A DNA stretch of 64,000 nucleotides from Hygrophila difformis (Eukaryota > Streptophyta > Magnoliopsida > Lamiales > Acanthaceae). This document shows, piece by piece, positions 22,345-34,124 of this stretch. The notes below the pieces were generated by a model that was not told the origin of the DNA, ran no database searches, and was given only the letters and a program-made list of their open reading frames with translations. The stretch covers positions 16,184,068 through 16,248,067 of the forward strand of contig JAOANR010000014.1 in the NCBI GenBank assembly GCA_030278955.1. The letters run 5' to 3'. Both the position numbers and the translations under genes were made by a program. How positions within the stretch are numbered: position 1 is the stretch's first letter; each line of letters opens with the position of its first letter.

Positions 22345-22820
22345 CGTGTCGCCAAGCAAAATGTTGTGTCGTGAAACAAATTCTGGCTAGCGACACAACA
22401 CACACTTGCTTTTTTACTTCAGGTTTTTGTAAAGGAGGGGACGGGACGTTGAGGTCCGGAGGAAAAAGACGAAAATTCCAACACTTGGGGGACTTCAACT
22501 CCTGCGATCTTACCATTAATTTAGCATGTGAGGAATTTTGAATTTAAAGGGAGGTGGCAGCTCACGTGACTTGAGCCTTTAATTTTCTCTCGTGTTGCGT
22601 GAGATGCTCCAGTCGCGAAGCTCATTTTACAGTCGTGAGACTCCTCTCTCACAGTCCTGAAACCATTTTCCAGTCCTGATACTCCTAGTCGTGATACTAT
22701 GTTTCACGACTGGGCTTCTTCTCCCAGACTACCCAGTCGTGATACTACTCTCACAATGTCCCTAAGCAATTTCTCAGTCGCTAGGCATCTATCGCGAGAC
22801 ATAGCTTCGCGACAGGGTCC
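22345..22820. repeat. Palindrome block upstream of the TATA box, TE-E LTR
   Basis: Many CAGTCGTGA / TCACGACTG and GTCGCGAAGC half-units are present, with imperfect dyads near 22695-22720 and 22788-22815. They are the same family as the 20905-21600 array but more decayed. Confidence 0.7.
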
Positions 22821-23560
22821 CGAGCTCTGAATAAATTTTATCTCTCTTTCCTCTTTCCTCCCTCTTCTCTTTCCTCTCTTATTTTCTTTCTTGTTTTCTG
22901 CTGGGTCTCGTTTTCTTCTCTTTTCCTCCATTTTCTTTCTCTCTTCCTCTCCCATTTTCTCTTCCGTTTTCTTTGTTCTGCCCGGATTCGTCCCCGATTT
23001 CTTGCTGTTTTGGAGAGATGGAGATGGTGGCCGAAGAGCTCGGCGGTGAGGGTGGTGGCTGCCGGAGGGGGCTGCTGTGGTGGTCGATGGCATGTGGGAG
23101 TGATGGCGGCGAGGCTGCCGGAGCAGCGGCGAGGAACGGCAATGAAATTGGAGCTCGGAATGGAAGGTGGAGGGAGCTGTGGACTGAGATGAGGATGGCG
23201 ACATCGGTGGTGGCTGTTGATGGCAGGGGCAGCGGTTGGCTGAGCTGTCGGATTTGAGGATGGAAGAAGGGGGCTTCCGGAGAAGCTACTGGTGGTGGGC
23301 GGAGCCGCGGAGGAAGGTGACCGGAGATAGGTGGTTGTTGAGGATGGCAGTGGCCGGAAGCTTTAAATGGAGGATGGCAGCCGGATGATGTTGCTGGACT
23401 TGAAATTGGAGACAAAAATAGGAGGTGGTCGGCGATGATGAGAGCTTGGCCGGAGAAACTGAGTTGGCCGGAGTTGGAACTGTGGAGGTGGTGACTGGTT
23501 GCTGCTTCCGTTTTCAATTTTTGAGTTGGGGAAGATGATAGGGTGGGCCCCACTTATAAT
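22820..23560. other. GC-rich segment inside the TE-E LTR
   Basis: A pyrimidine-rich stretch (22840-22990) leads into about 570 bases rich in GGTGGCCGGAG-like words. This segment is absent from the TE-C LTR. Long overlapping ORFs on both strands (up to 224 codons) are low-complexity (Ser/Pro/His-rich on the minus strand), as expected from GC-rich repeats. It could be a captured gene leader or a piece of a gypsy LTR; similar CCGGAA words occur in the TE-A LTR near 1600. Confidence 0.45.
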
Positions 23561-23976
23561 TAATACTGTCATTAATTGTTTTGTTTCTTTTTTTTAATAT
23601 ATATATATAAAATAAAATAAAGATAAATAAAACTATAAATAAAAATAAATATATTTATTCTAATTGAGTATTTGGCTTGTGTTCCATTTAATGGACTCGT
23701 ATTCCACCGAACAGATATAACCAAACCATAATTCTCAAATTACATCAAAAATGGGATTTTTAATATTTTTATCATGTTTTTGGATTTTTTAATACAAATT
23801 TAATAAAAATAATAATATTTTTGTATTTTTCAAAACCAGTTTATTATTTATACAAATTTGCATATATCTGTCAAATTCAACTGCTTTCTTATTTAAATAA
23901 GACCGGAATGCGATCAAATTCTCATGTTTAGACACGGAAATAGATTGAAAATAATGGTCAATTTTGACCATTATCA

Positions 23977-25858
23977 GATACCCCCAGAGAACGAGAAATT
24001 TGTTCCAGCATTTCTGCGCAAGAGATTTCCGGCAGTCGAACCCAAGGAAGCCAAGCTGGATGGCATGCCCCATTTTGCATTGATCAGAGCTGAATGCACC
24101 ACTATGATTCGGACCAGGCAATGGACAAAGATGGGCAACAGAAAATGCCAAATACGCCTGATGGACGATGTTAAGTGCTTGAGCCACCTGAATGTCGGAC
24201 CAGTCCGGGATCTATCATACTTAAAGGAGAAGGAGGCAGACGTCATGGATATATTTTACGCTGACATGAAGCAGAGGTTTTTCAATCTACTAAAGGAGAT
24301 GGATGAGGAAGGCCTGAGATACTGCAATGAAAACAGAAGAGGGCGATTGGATACGATGTGGGGTTCCAAGGAGTTCTGGGTAGGCATATTAAACAGAGAT
24401 GGACAGAGCAGCTAATCGCAATGACCAAACCCGAATTTATAAAAAAAATATTTGAAGATCAAAGGACCAGAATTTGGGCTATGGACAGCTGATGATGACA
24501 AGATTATTGATGAGTATGTAGACCCATCTCCTGCACCACATCAATCAATCGAATCGGAGCCCCTCTAATCTGAAGGCGAGCCAGAGCCGGCAAAGAAGAA
24601 GTGAAAATTGACAACTCTGGCAGCGAATGAGAAAACCGGAAGGCCAGCCGAACCACAAATCAGAATACAAGAGCCCAAGCCTTCCAGTCAACCAAGAATT
24701 ATCCCTCCGGTGCCGAAATTCGATGAACCTTCAAGGCCGAGGGATAAGGGCAAAAGTCAATTTGTGGAATTGTCAAAGAAGGAGCATAGGCGGCTAGCCC
24801 AAGAAAAAGCAGATGCCGAGTTGGCAAAGAAAGCCCAGGAAAGAGCGAACGCTGAACTGGCACAGCAACAACAAGCCGTTGAATTGGAAGCCCGAAAGCA
24901 GAAAAAGGCACAAACAAGGGCTGAGAGGGAGGAGGACAGGAGACTCATAGCAGAAGATGAAAGAATTGAAGCTGAGAAGAAAATGAAAGAGGCCGAAGCA
25001 ACAATTGACAAAGTTGTTGAAGGATTGGGGCCCACTGAAGAAGTGGAGGAAATGGTGCATCAAAGCAATGAGCAAATTGAAGAAGTCCGGGGAAAGGGTA
25101 CCGAGCTGATAAAGGAAATGGGGCACGTAGCTAAACAAACTACAGCGCCACTGTTGCTCAACCTCAACCAGATGCACATCAAGAAAACATGCAAGGCTTG
25201 GAGGATTCAAGCGACAACTCAGGGTCGCGAATCCAACCAGGCAAGGCAAAAGTGGTGATGAGCGAGAGCAACAGTGACGATGATCAAGAAGCTATGGAAG
25301 CCATGGATGCCATCTTTAAAGGAAAAACCATTCAACAAGTCCTCCGAGGTGCTGAAGATGCAAAGGATGAAGAAGATGAGAGATTAGAAAAAGAAGCAGA
25401 ATAACAAAATAAAAGGGGGGAAGTGGAGGTACCACTAAAAGAATATCAACATGTTGTTGATCCTTTCTTTCCCGTTGGTTTATTTAATTCTGTAAGTCAT
25501 GAAATCCCTTGTAATCCATGTACACAGGATGAATTGAGGCGATAATGCTGAAACGGAGCAACCCATTGAGGAGAAACAGCAAGAGCAGCAACATGAGGCC
25601 TCAGATTCTGACTGGGAGCAGGCAGGGCCAATGCAAGCATTGTCTGAGGGAACCCAAGAATCAACAGGATCAGCCAGACCTGCTGAGTATTGGATAACCT
25701 CCACATCAAAGGGCCAGATGGGGGTAGCCACAAAGAAATACCGTAAACACCCCATCAAGGATGATGAAGATTTTATGAGGAGGTTCAATGGCAACGAGCA
25801 CAATGCGGGACGATACATGGCACTTTTTGTCTGGAGTGTTCATTCCCATCAAGTTTGA
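23977..25858 (+). pseudogene. Broken ORF of unknown function, part 2, with coiled coil (TE-D internal)
   Basis: Coding-like DNA resumes right after the TE-E solo LTR. The first segment (to 24415, about 145 residues) is globular-looking, with motifs such as MPHFALIRAECT and RFFNLLKEMDEEGL. After stops, 24608-25258 is a 216-residue ORF with a proline-rich start and a long Lys/Glu/Ala/Gln coiled coil at about residues 60-145. Acidic segments follow at 25189-25404 and 25520-25858. No zinc knuckle, protease, RT or integrase motif is present. I do not recognise the family; a structural protein of a non-autonomous Athila-type lineage is one possibility. Confidence 0.45.
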
Positions 25859-26356
25859 TTATTGTTTCATCTGAATCTTGTCCAATCTTCATTATTTTCT
25901 TCTTGTCCCTTCTGTCACATTTTAATTCTGCTTTTTAGATAGTGTAGCTAAGTTTACATGTTTTCTTAGAATAATTGTTATCGTTTTCTTAGAATAAGTT
26001 TAATTGCTTTAGATTAACTTTATTGCTTTCATAATCTAGTTTAAATTATGTCAAGTAGTTGTAAAACTAAACTCAAACTTGAATAGAGTAACCGAGTGGA
26101 AAATCTTATGAAACGGTGTGGAACCTGCTTCTATCGCACATCCTCCAGTGAACGATCCGGTCTTACTGTAAATTACTGCAATTTTTGACACCGTGTGCTT
26201 TCGGGCCACAGTTTCCTACACGAGTATATAAAAACGTGTCAACCTATAAACCTATCCCTAATCCCAACTCCATCTTCATAAATTGGTTTCATTAAATAAA
26301 ATTTAACCGGGATTATTTTCTTTCAAAAAAAATACTCGTATAGTGGGAAATTATCA
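25852..26356 (+). mobile_element. TE-D 3' LTR, 5'-truncated
   Basis: This matches the last 500 bases of the TE-D 5' LTR, starting at the GTTTGATTATTGTTTCATCTG sequence found near 16109. The first 1.35 kb of the LTR and the PPT are missing, so a deletion joins ORF remnant to LTR. The end reads AAATTATCA instead of AAATTGTCAAAAGTTTCA. The next bases GTTGA resemble GTTGG before the 5' LTR (4 of 5), a possible decayed TSD. Confidence 0.75.
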
Positions 26357-27090
26357 GTTGATAAAATAAAATATAAATGGTATAATAAATAAATAGTAAA
26401 TGGGTCCCCTAAATACCTATTTTTAAGGTATTGTTGTTGGGGAAGAGTTTTATTTATAAGTAGAGGTATTTAACTATTGATGCGGCGCTGATGTTGCTCC
26501 TAAATACCTAGAATTGAGGTATTAACCATGGGAGAATGCCTTAAAAGCAGATCTATTAGAACTACATGTAAAGCCATCGAAACAAAATCTACATGTAGAG
26601 CCATCAAAACAGGCCCACTGAGCAAAATTTATTGACAGGCCCAGAATACCTAGGCCCAACCTTCCCCACTTCCGAGTTGGGGAAATGTGGGCCAGCCGAT
26701 GAATTTTTTAATAAAATAATATTAAATGTAAAAATGTAAATTTGTGATATATTTTTATTGTATAATAAATTGAAAATTAGATATAGATGTTTATAATTGA
26801 TTTTTCAAATTATAAATAATTCAGGGTGTATTTTTTTGCACAATTATTTATTTTAATTATGGGTTTGTTGAATAGTTCTTCAAGATTTATTCTATTAGTA
26901 ATACTAAATGAGTATATATATTATATTCTAAAAATTTAGTATTATGCAAGACAAAAGTTTTATAGTTATTGATTGGGGAAAAAATGTAAAATGGTGTCGT
27001 AACTTTGCCAATTTTTCAATTTGGTACCATAATTTTGAAATTTTCTAATTTGGTGCCACAATTTTGCTAATTGTCTCCGATTTAATCATC
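26357..27090. other. AT-rich spacer between TE-D and TE-B, no gene seen
   Basis: It contains a MITE-like stretch at about 26395-26545, with TAAATACCTA / TAGGTATT-type inverted words and a GATGCGGCGCTGATGTTG centre. It ends in a TTTGGTACCATAATTTTG / TTTGGTGCCACAATTTTG short repeat (27010-27070). I could not define element ends. No ORF or RNA gene is recognisable. Confidence 0.5.
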
Positions 27091-27095
27091 TCGGG

Positions 27096-30000
27096 TGTAA
27101 CACCCCGAAATTCATCCTCATAAGGTTTCAGAATGTTACCGCCACACTTGTCAGTCAGGCTCACCCTTCGGCTAACTTAATTGACAAGTGCTACGGCTAA
27201 ATATCTTGACATATAAATTTTTGTAGTATGGACTTTAAAAATAATTGTCAATTTTATAAAATATAGACATAAGAAAAATTAAAGTACTTTATACCAGAGT
27301 CATTGTTCTTTCTCGCGCGGAAGCATAAAGCAATATATAGGACATTAATAATAAAAAGTACGTGGTCCCTTAAAGCAACAATCTTTTTGATGAAAGGTAA
27401 TCCCATCCCCAAATGCTCATATCATGAGATGCAGTTCACATGTCAGCTCCATTATCTGTAAAAAGATAACGCAACAACTTTTTATCAGTACAATGGTACT
27501 GAGTAAATCAACCCGCTCCACTTTAAGAAGTGGGTTTTAAAATAATGATTGACACTAAAAAAAACAATAATAATATTTTTCTTTTAAAATACACACATTA
27601 CCTTTAACAAAATAAATAACTTTCATTCTTACCATTGTAGCAACTATGCACAAGAGGACACCTTTTTCATATATCATATCATATCATATCGATCATAAGT
27701 CATGACCAGCATGCAGCGGACTCATATACAGACACACTCCGGACCCTTGGGTACCCATCACGGATACACCCAAGAGTATAGACTCATACATGCAACAACA
27801 CCGTTTTGGCACAATTTATCAATAATGCCGTCTTGGCATATTTAGAGGGGGAGGCCCCGCAAGACACATCCCTAGTGCATTAGCCCTCTATCAAGTATGG
27901 CATCTTACTCAAGTTAATAGTGCACAATGGATTTAAAAGTGTGTTTCACAATTTTCCACATAATATCCTCTTTAAAAGAGTTTTCAACAATTTCACGGAA
28001 GTAACCTCATAACAAGGGCATTCAATAATGCCAAATATCATTTCAACATTTAACTCCCATATCAATATCTCATAAATATGAAAATATCATTTCATGGATC
28101 TCAAAATCCAACAATTTCTCACTTGGACCAAAAATCAAGTCCAATATCGCAGTTTACGCCAAGTCAGTTTAAAAATTCATATGAAAGGCGATTGCTATGA
28201 AATTTAAACTGTAGATACTCAATACATAGTTGAACAAGTTTCATATTTTACACTTTTCAAAATAAGGTATGGAAATATTTCAAAAATCGAGTTCTTTTCA
28301 AAACATGTATTCTGCCAGAAATTCAATAGTGACTCTATAATTTTCAACAGGTTTTAAAAATAGTAATTCGCGACCAAAAATTCTAAAATTTTACCACAAG
28401 GTAGATAACACATAGATAAATATTTTTCATGAAGAAACCATTTGATTTTGAGACATTTAAGACCTTCTAAAATGTGGATTTCAGAAAACACTATCATTTC
28501 TTAATTTCAACAAAAAGAGATTTCGACCTTTCGATAAAGCGGATCCCATAACTTTTTCATAAAAGATCTAAAAATTATAAAATTTTCCAGAAAGATACTC
28601 AACTCAATAAGGAACAAGTTTTATGAAGGAACCTTTGAGGGATAATGAACTAAAATAGTTTAAAAAGATGGATCTTTATGAAACGAAAAACTGACAGATT
28701 TTGGTATAATGGGGAAATTCTAATTTTGTACTCTTAAAACATGGATTGGGATTTCCAAAACTTGAAGTAGAGAGTGTTAACTTACTGAATTGATGTAGAA
28801 GAGTAAGAAGATTCAAAGATAATGGCCGTTATAACACAAGATTCACACCATAAAATACAGATTTCACTGAAATTCGACAAATAGAGGAAAATCAATTTAT
28901 AATATCAAAATAAAAGATTTAGATCTCTAAGATACAAGTTTACAAGGAGGATATCTTACTAACCAAGTGTTGAGAAGAGTTAGAACTCTTAGAATGATGA
29001 AGGTTGCCAAGCCTACAAGACTCCACAATCCTTAAGATATGCTCACTATATGGGAGAACTTTGAAGAATAGAATGGGTAGTGAATTTGGCTAATGAGATG
29101 GATGATATTGGTGTGTTTGAAGGCTAGAAACTCCCTCTATTTATAGGCTAAGATTTAAACAATTGAACATGATACATTGTGAGAGTGATTACAACCTTAC
29201 CAATTATTCCAATTAAGTGTGTCTTGAGGAATAATGGTTAGAGTATTTGTATCCACTCATTTGGTCCTTATAGCCTAACAAAGAGGCTATTAATTTGGGA
29301 GGCTATTCATTTTGTCCATCATGTTGTCTATTAACATAATGGTTTGCCTATTATGGAGGCTATTAATCTTGGTGGGTTCAAGAGATAATTGATCACCTTT
29401 CTTTGCTAGCCATTCATCCAAGACACTTGTTAATCATGTTGATTTTTCATCTATTTGTTTAGGAAGAGAATTTCTTGCAATTGCTTTTAACCTTATATTT
29501 GTGTAAGTAGTGTATCATGAAAATAATTGAAGTATTAGCTTGTCTACAAAAATCATTATTCTTGCCATTATTTAGTGGCATGCATTTATACTCAATGACT
29601 TGGATATGATAATATAATATTTATTTATTTCAAGTATTGTATTTATATTAATGTGCTTTCAAAAAGATAATAATAATATACATGCATGGTTTTATGTTAT
29701 TCATAACAATACTCAAACCACAAAGTCTTCATGTCATTATCAAATAAAAATTATAATCTATGAATATATTTTCTTATATATAAAAGTTAATTCTCATAGA
29801 TTCACATAAAAACTCATACTTTTATTTTTATAAAAATTTATTCCATAATGAATATCAAAATACTTAAAATATTCACATACTATCCTCATAATAATTTTCA
29901 AGACCAATGTGTATATACATAAAAATTTATATATATAATTTAAACAATAGATTTAAAAAATATTCCATAAACTATATAATTCTATTACCCTTGATATTGA

Positions 30001-30163
30001 AATTCATATTTCTTTTAGAAAAGACAAATTTACATATATAATTTTACAAGTGTTGTTTTGTAGAAAAAATCAATATACTAATTCTTTAAGCAAGTGTTTA
30101 AATATTTAATAAAAGTCTACTTAATGAATTAAAATTATTTCGGGTAATTTCTATGGTATTACA
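27096..30163 (-). mobile_element. TE-B 3' LTR (chromovirus, Ty3/Gypsy)
   Basis: A 3068-base LTR has plus-strand ends TGTAACACCCCG and ATGGTATTACA. TCGGG at 27091-27095 matches TCGGG at 58848-58852 beyond the other LTR, so these are the TSDs of the full element. Small hairpins occur near 27805-27840 (GCC-GTTTT-GGC and TGCC-GTCTT-GGCA). It differs from the 5' LTR by scattered substitutions and small indels. No ORF of note. Confidence 0.93.
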
Positions 30164-30178
30164 ATCCACCCTCCTTAA
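30164..30178 (-). other. Polypurine tract of TE-B
   Basis: The plus strand reads ATCCACCCTCCTTAA against the LTR end. On the element strand it is purine-rich next to the 3' LTR. A second C-rich tract preceded by GGTTACATCC lies at 30307-30328, as also seen in TE-A. Confidence 0.75.
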
Positions 30179-30336
30179 GAATCAACTTCGTCTTCGAAGT
30201 TTTAACAAAAATTACTATGGCAATCTAATATGCGAAATACAAGATAAAAGTTAATGAGAAAGGTTTTAGGAGATTTCGAACATACCCTATCAAGATTGTG
30301 TCGGGTGGTTACATCCTCCTCCCCTTAAGCCCACAG

Positions 30337-31029
30337 TTATGTCCCCATAACTGTTTTTCGGTTGTTTAAAAAGAGATTGGGGTAGCGTTGCTTCATATCA
30401 TCCTCTAGTTCCCATGTTGCTTCTTCCGTACCATGATTGGACCAAAGTACTTTAACAATCCGGGTGGTCTTGTTCCTTGTCGTTCTTTCTTTGATGTCGA
30501 GTATTTGGATTGGATACTCTTCATAAGTTAGATCTTCTTTGAGTTCAATTACTTCCTGTTGAAGTACATGGGTTGGGTCATGCACATATTTATTTAAGTG
30601 TGAAACATGGAACACATTGTGCACTCAAGATAGTTGTGGCGGTAGGGCTAGTCTATATGCCAGGGTTTCGACTCGTTCCAGAATGTCATACGGTCCAATA
30701 TATCGAGGACTTAACTTTCCTTGCTTTCCAAAATGCATCACTCCTTTTATAGGTGATATTTTTAGCATAACCTTATCTCCAACTTGAAATTCTAGGTCTT
30801 GTCGCCTAACATCGGCATAACTTTTCTGTCGATCTTATGTTGCCTTCATTTTCCCTTGGATCATCGTGATATGTTGGGCCATATCTTCAATGAGTTGCGG
30901 CCCAACCACAATAGAATTCTCACATTTTTCCCAACATAATGGGCTTCGGCACTTGCGTTCATAGAGTGCCTCAAACGGTGCCATGCCTATACTAGCATGA
31001 TAGCTGTTATTGTAAGAGAACTCTATCAA
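30337..31029 (-). pseudogene. TE-B integrase C-terminus and chromodomain, broken
   Basis: On the minus strand the reading begins at MIEFSYNNSYHASIGMAPFEA (integrase C-terminal part, 30835-31029). It continues after a stop into the GPY/F-like region and then, after another stop near 30625, into VFHVSHLNKYV and a chromodomain-like end (30337-30624) containing RNKTTRIVKVLW and EATWELEDDM. Chromodomains mark the chromovirus clade (Tekay/Del-like) and are thought to guide integration to particular chromatin. At least two in-frame stops make it non-functional. Confidence 0.85.
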
Positions 31030-31202
31030 ATGTAGATGGTTTTCCCAACTTCCTTTAAATTCAAGAACGCATGCTCTCAGCAGTCCTCCAGTGTTTGGAT
31101 TGTCCTTTCTGTTTGTCCATCCGTCATCGGGTGAAAAGCGGTGCTCATTTTAATTTGGGTACCAAGAGTTTCTTGCAGCTTGGTCCAAAAATGAGAGACA
31201 AA

Positions 31203-31418
31203 TCAGCTGTCTCTATCAGAGATTATATCATGTGGCACTCCATGTCGTTGAACCACGTTATTGATATATGCTCTTGCTAATTGATCCATAGACCATGTAT
31301 CCTTCATTGGTATGAAGATCGCAATCTTTGTCAATATATCAATAATTACCCAAATTTTATTCATTCCTTTTGGTGATCGTGGTAGTCCTGAAACAAAATC
31401 CATTGATATACTATCCAA
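31203..31418 (-). pseudogene. TE-B integrase catalytic core fragment
   Basis: This 71-codon segment has [13 protein letters not shown], with the first catalytic Asp, and HGVPHDIISDRDS, with the second. The frame ends in a TGA right after SDRDS, but the same frame continues with a DGQTER motif holding the catalytic Glu (near 31115). It overlaps the preceding ORF by about 58 bases in another frame, so a frameshift separates it from the RT part. Confidence 0.85.
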
Positions 31419-32830
31419 TTTTCAACTTGGGATTTCCAATGGTTCATGAATCCTAAGGGCTTTTGACGTACTGTTTTAACCTTCTGACAGGTTAAACATC
31501 TAGCCACAAACTCAACTACCTCATTCTTCATCCTTGGCCACCAATAAACCTTCTTTAAATCCTTATAAAGCTTATCACCCCCTGGATGTACTGAATATGG
31601 GGTGTTGTGGCCTTCTTCCATTAATCTTCGTTTTAGCTCTACGCATTTATGCGGTACGCACCATCTCCCTTTGAAGCGAATGCTTCCATCATCATGGATT
31701 GCAAAACCAATTGCTTTTCCTTCAGCAACCTTCTTCTTGATCCTTTCAAGCTTTATGTCGCCTGGTTGAGCACTGCGTATTTCATCAAATACCGTAGATT
31801 CAATGGTCATAGCATTAATGACATTTTCCACAGTTCCATAATGGACTAGCTCCGTGTCTACCTTGACCAAGTCCATATACAGTTCCGAAGGTAAGATAAG
31901 AATATTTGCCACGTGTCGAGTCTTGCGGCTCAACGCATCTGCGACCACATTAGCTTTCCCTTCATGGTAGGCGATGTCCAAATCATAATCCTTGATCAAC
32001 TCTAACCATCTTCGTTGTCTCATATTTAACTCCTTCTGAGTAAATATATATTTAAGGCTCTTGTGGTCGGTGAATATCCAACAAGTTCGTCCGTACAAGT
32101 AGTGTCGCCAAATCTTTAATGCGAACACTACCGCTGCTAATTCTAGGTCGTGCATCGGATAATTCTCCTCATGAGGCTTCAATTGTCGTGATGCATATGC
32201 AATGACTTGCTGTTGTTGCATTAAAACACACCCTAGCCCCTCTTTTGAAGCGTCACTATACACTTCAAAATCTCCATTCTCTATTGGCAATGTTAAAATT
32301 GGTGCTGTTGTGAGGCGTTTCTTTAACTCTTGAAATGATGATTCACACTTTTCTGTCCATTCATACTTCAAGCCTTTCTTCAAAAGTTGAGTCAGAGGTC
32401 GTGCAACTTTGGAAAAGTCCTTGACGAACCTCCTGTAATATCCAGCCAGTCCAAGAAAACTTCTCACTTCTGTTTGATTAGTAGGCGTAGGCCACTCGGT
32501 GATTGCTGATATTTTTGCTGGGTCAACAGAAACTCTATCAGCTGATACAATGTGGCCTAAAAATGCTACTTTTTCTAACCAAAAGTCACACTTGGACAAC
32601 TTGGCATAGAGTTGGTGTTTCCTTAATGTTTCTAGCACCTGATGCAAGTGTTGCTCATGCTCTTCATTGCTCTTTGAATAGATCAAGATGTCGTCGATGA
32701 AAATGACTACACATTGATCTAAAAATTCTCGAAACACATCATTCATGAGATTCATGAATACTGCTGGGGCATTTGTTAGCCCAAATGACATCACTGTAAA
32801 TTCGTAATGTCCATAACATGTCCTGAACAC
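31361..32830 (-). pseudogene. TE-B pol: RT palm, RNase H, integrase zinc domain
   Basis: This 489-codon open segment covers the RT from [10 protein letters not shown] to the catalytic FIDD (about residues 44-47). It continues through the connection region, RNase H ([23 protein letters not shown]) and the integrase H-H-C-C zinc region ending CLTCQKVK. Its Met is internal: the true pol frame continues upstream, and this frame was cut off from the preceding ORF by a one-base insertion in a C run near 32876. RT and RNase H active-site residues are visible, so this part decayed late. It has no own start signal. Confidence 0.9.
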
Positions 32831-32849
32831 AGTTTTCGGAATATCCTTT

Positions 32850-34019
32850 TCAGCGATTCGCAGTTGATGATAACCGGGATCGCAAATCTATCTTGGAGAA
32901 TACCGTTGCACCTTTAAGTTGATCGAAAAGGTCATCAATCCTAGGTAACGAGTATTTGTTTTTAACCATTACCTGATTTAAACCTCTATAATCGATACAA
33001 AGACGTAACCCTCCATCTTTATTCTTTACGAATAAGACTGGTACTCCCCACGGCGACGTGCTAGGTCGTATATACCCCTTTTGTAATAATTCCTCAAGTT
33101 GCTCCTTGAATTCATTCATTTCTAGGGTTGCCATGCGATAAGGAGCTTTTGATACAGGTTCTGTTCCGGGAAGTAGATCGATTGTAAACTCAACTTCACG
33201 TTCTGGAGGCATTCCAGGAATTTCTTCTGGGAATACATCTGGATACTCCCTCACTACTGGAATGTCATTAATTTTATTCTCATTTAACTTGAGGTTATGG
33301 ATATAGCATGCATAAAGCATATATCCTTTCTGCATAAGACTATAAAATTTTAAGGCATTTACTACCTTAGTCTTACGTTTGGGGAGTTGGACATAGTAGT
33401 TGACATTTTTGCCTCTAGTCTTAGACAGTGTAATTTTGTGTTTCTGACACTCAATTACCGCTTTATATTGGGTAAGCCAATCCATTCCCAATATAATATC
33501 AAAATCTTTAAGGTCAAATTCTACTAAGTTTGCATAGAACTCAAGGTTCTTAATGACTATAGGAATCCCATCGTATCGTTTGGTGCACGATACAATTTTT
33601 CCCGAAGGCAACTGAATTCCTAAGTTAATCATTTTAGGTTTTGGCATCTCTAATTCAGGCAAGATTCTAGAAGAGATAAACGAATAACTTGCTCCAGAAT
33701 CAAATAAAACCTTAACAGGCACACTTAAAGCCGTAAATGTACCTGTTATCACATCCCCTTGAGTTGAAAGATCTGCCTGATTAATAACATTGAGCCGCCC
33801 TATAGGTGCTCCATGGTTCCCTTGTCGGTTTCTATTTTGCTGAGGCCTCTGCCCTTGATTATTTCCGTTTCGCACATCCTGATTATTTGGCAGAGTAGGG
33901 ATATTGATAAGGTCATCTCTTTTTGTAATATTTTCAATGCGGGTCTTACACTCCTTCCTCATATGACCTTCTCGGCCACATCTATAACATGTTCCCGGCT
34001 TGGGGCATCCTCTAGCCAA
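32850..34019 (-). pseudogene. TE-B gag zinc knuckle, protease and RT N-terminus
   Basis: This 389-codon segment starts at the CCHC knuckle (C11, C14, H19, C24). It contains the aspartic protease motif VLFDSGAS (Asp about 107) and then the RT fingers region with [12 protein letters not shown]. It ends out of frame just after FSKIDLRS because of one extra C near 32876. The rest of RT is in the 31361-32830 frame. Together they show the order gag-PR-RT-RNaseH-IN-chromodomain of a Ty3/Gypsy chromovirus. Confidence 0.9.
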
Positions 34020-34124
34020 GTGGGGCTTGTTGCATTTTGGGCATTGTGGTATGTACCATTCATGGTTTCTAGTACCATTGTTGCCCCCTCCTTTGTTTCC
34101 CTGGACGAGTCGATTCTGCCCACC

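Larger units (their letters stand above)
18273..23976 (-). mobile_element. TE-E solo LTR (Athila-type), 5.7 kb, TSD GATAC
   Basis: The plus strand begins TGAAACTTTTGACAAA and ends TTTTGACCATTATCA, the reverse complement of an Athila-type LTR. GATAC flanks it at 18268-18272 and 23977-23981, and no PBS, PPT or second LTR adjoins it. So this is a solo LTR left by recombination between the two LTRs of an inserted element. It inserted into a decayed ORF of TE-D. It contains a palindrome block on each side of a TATA box (22300-22307) and a GC-rich segment (about 22820-23560) not seen in the related TE-C LTR. Confidence 0.92.

Noticed and set aside
22704..23553. Two long minus-strand ORFs (166 and 224 codons) as genes
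   Set aside because: Low-complexity Ser/Pro/His and Lys/Glu sequence from GC-rich and pyrimidine-rich repeats inside a solo LTR; long ORFs also exist on the opposite strand; no domain.
23580..23660. TA/AT-rich runs as an origin or matrix attachment site
   Set aside because: Simple AT-rich microsatellite sequence is common in such LTRs, and nothing specific supports a function.
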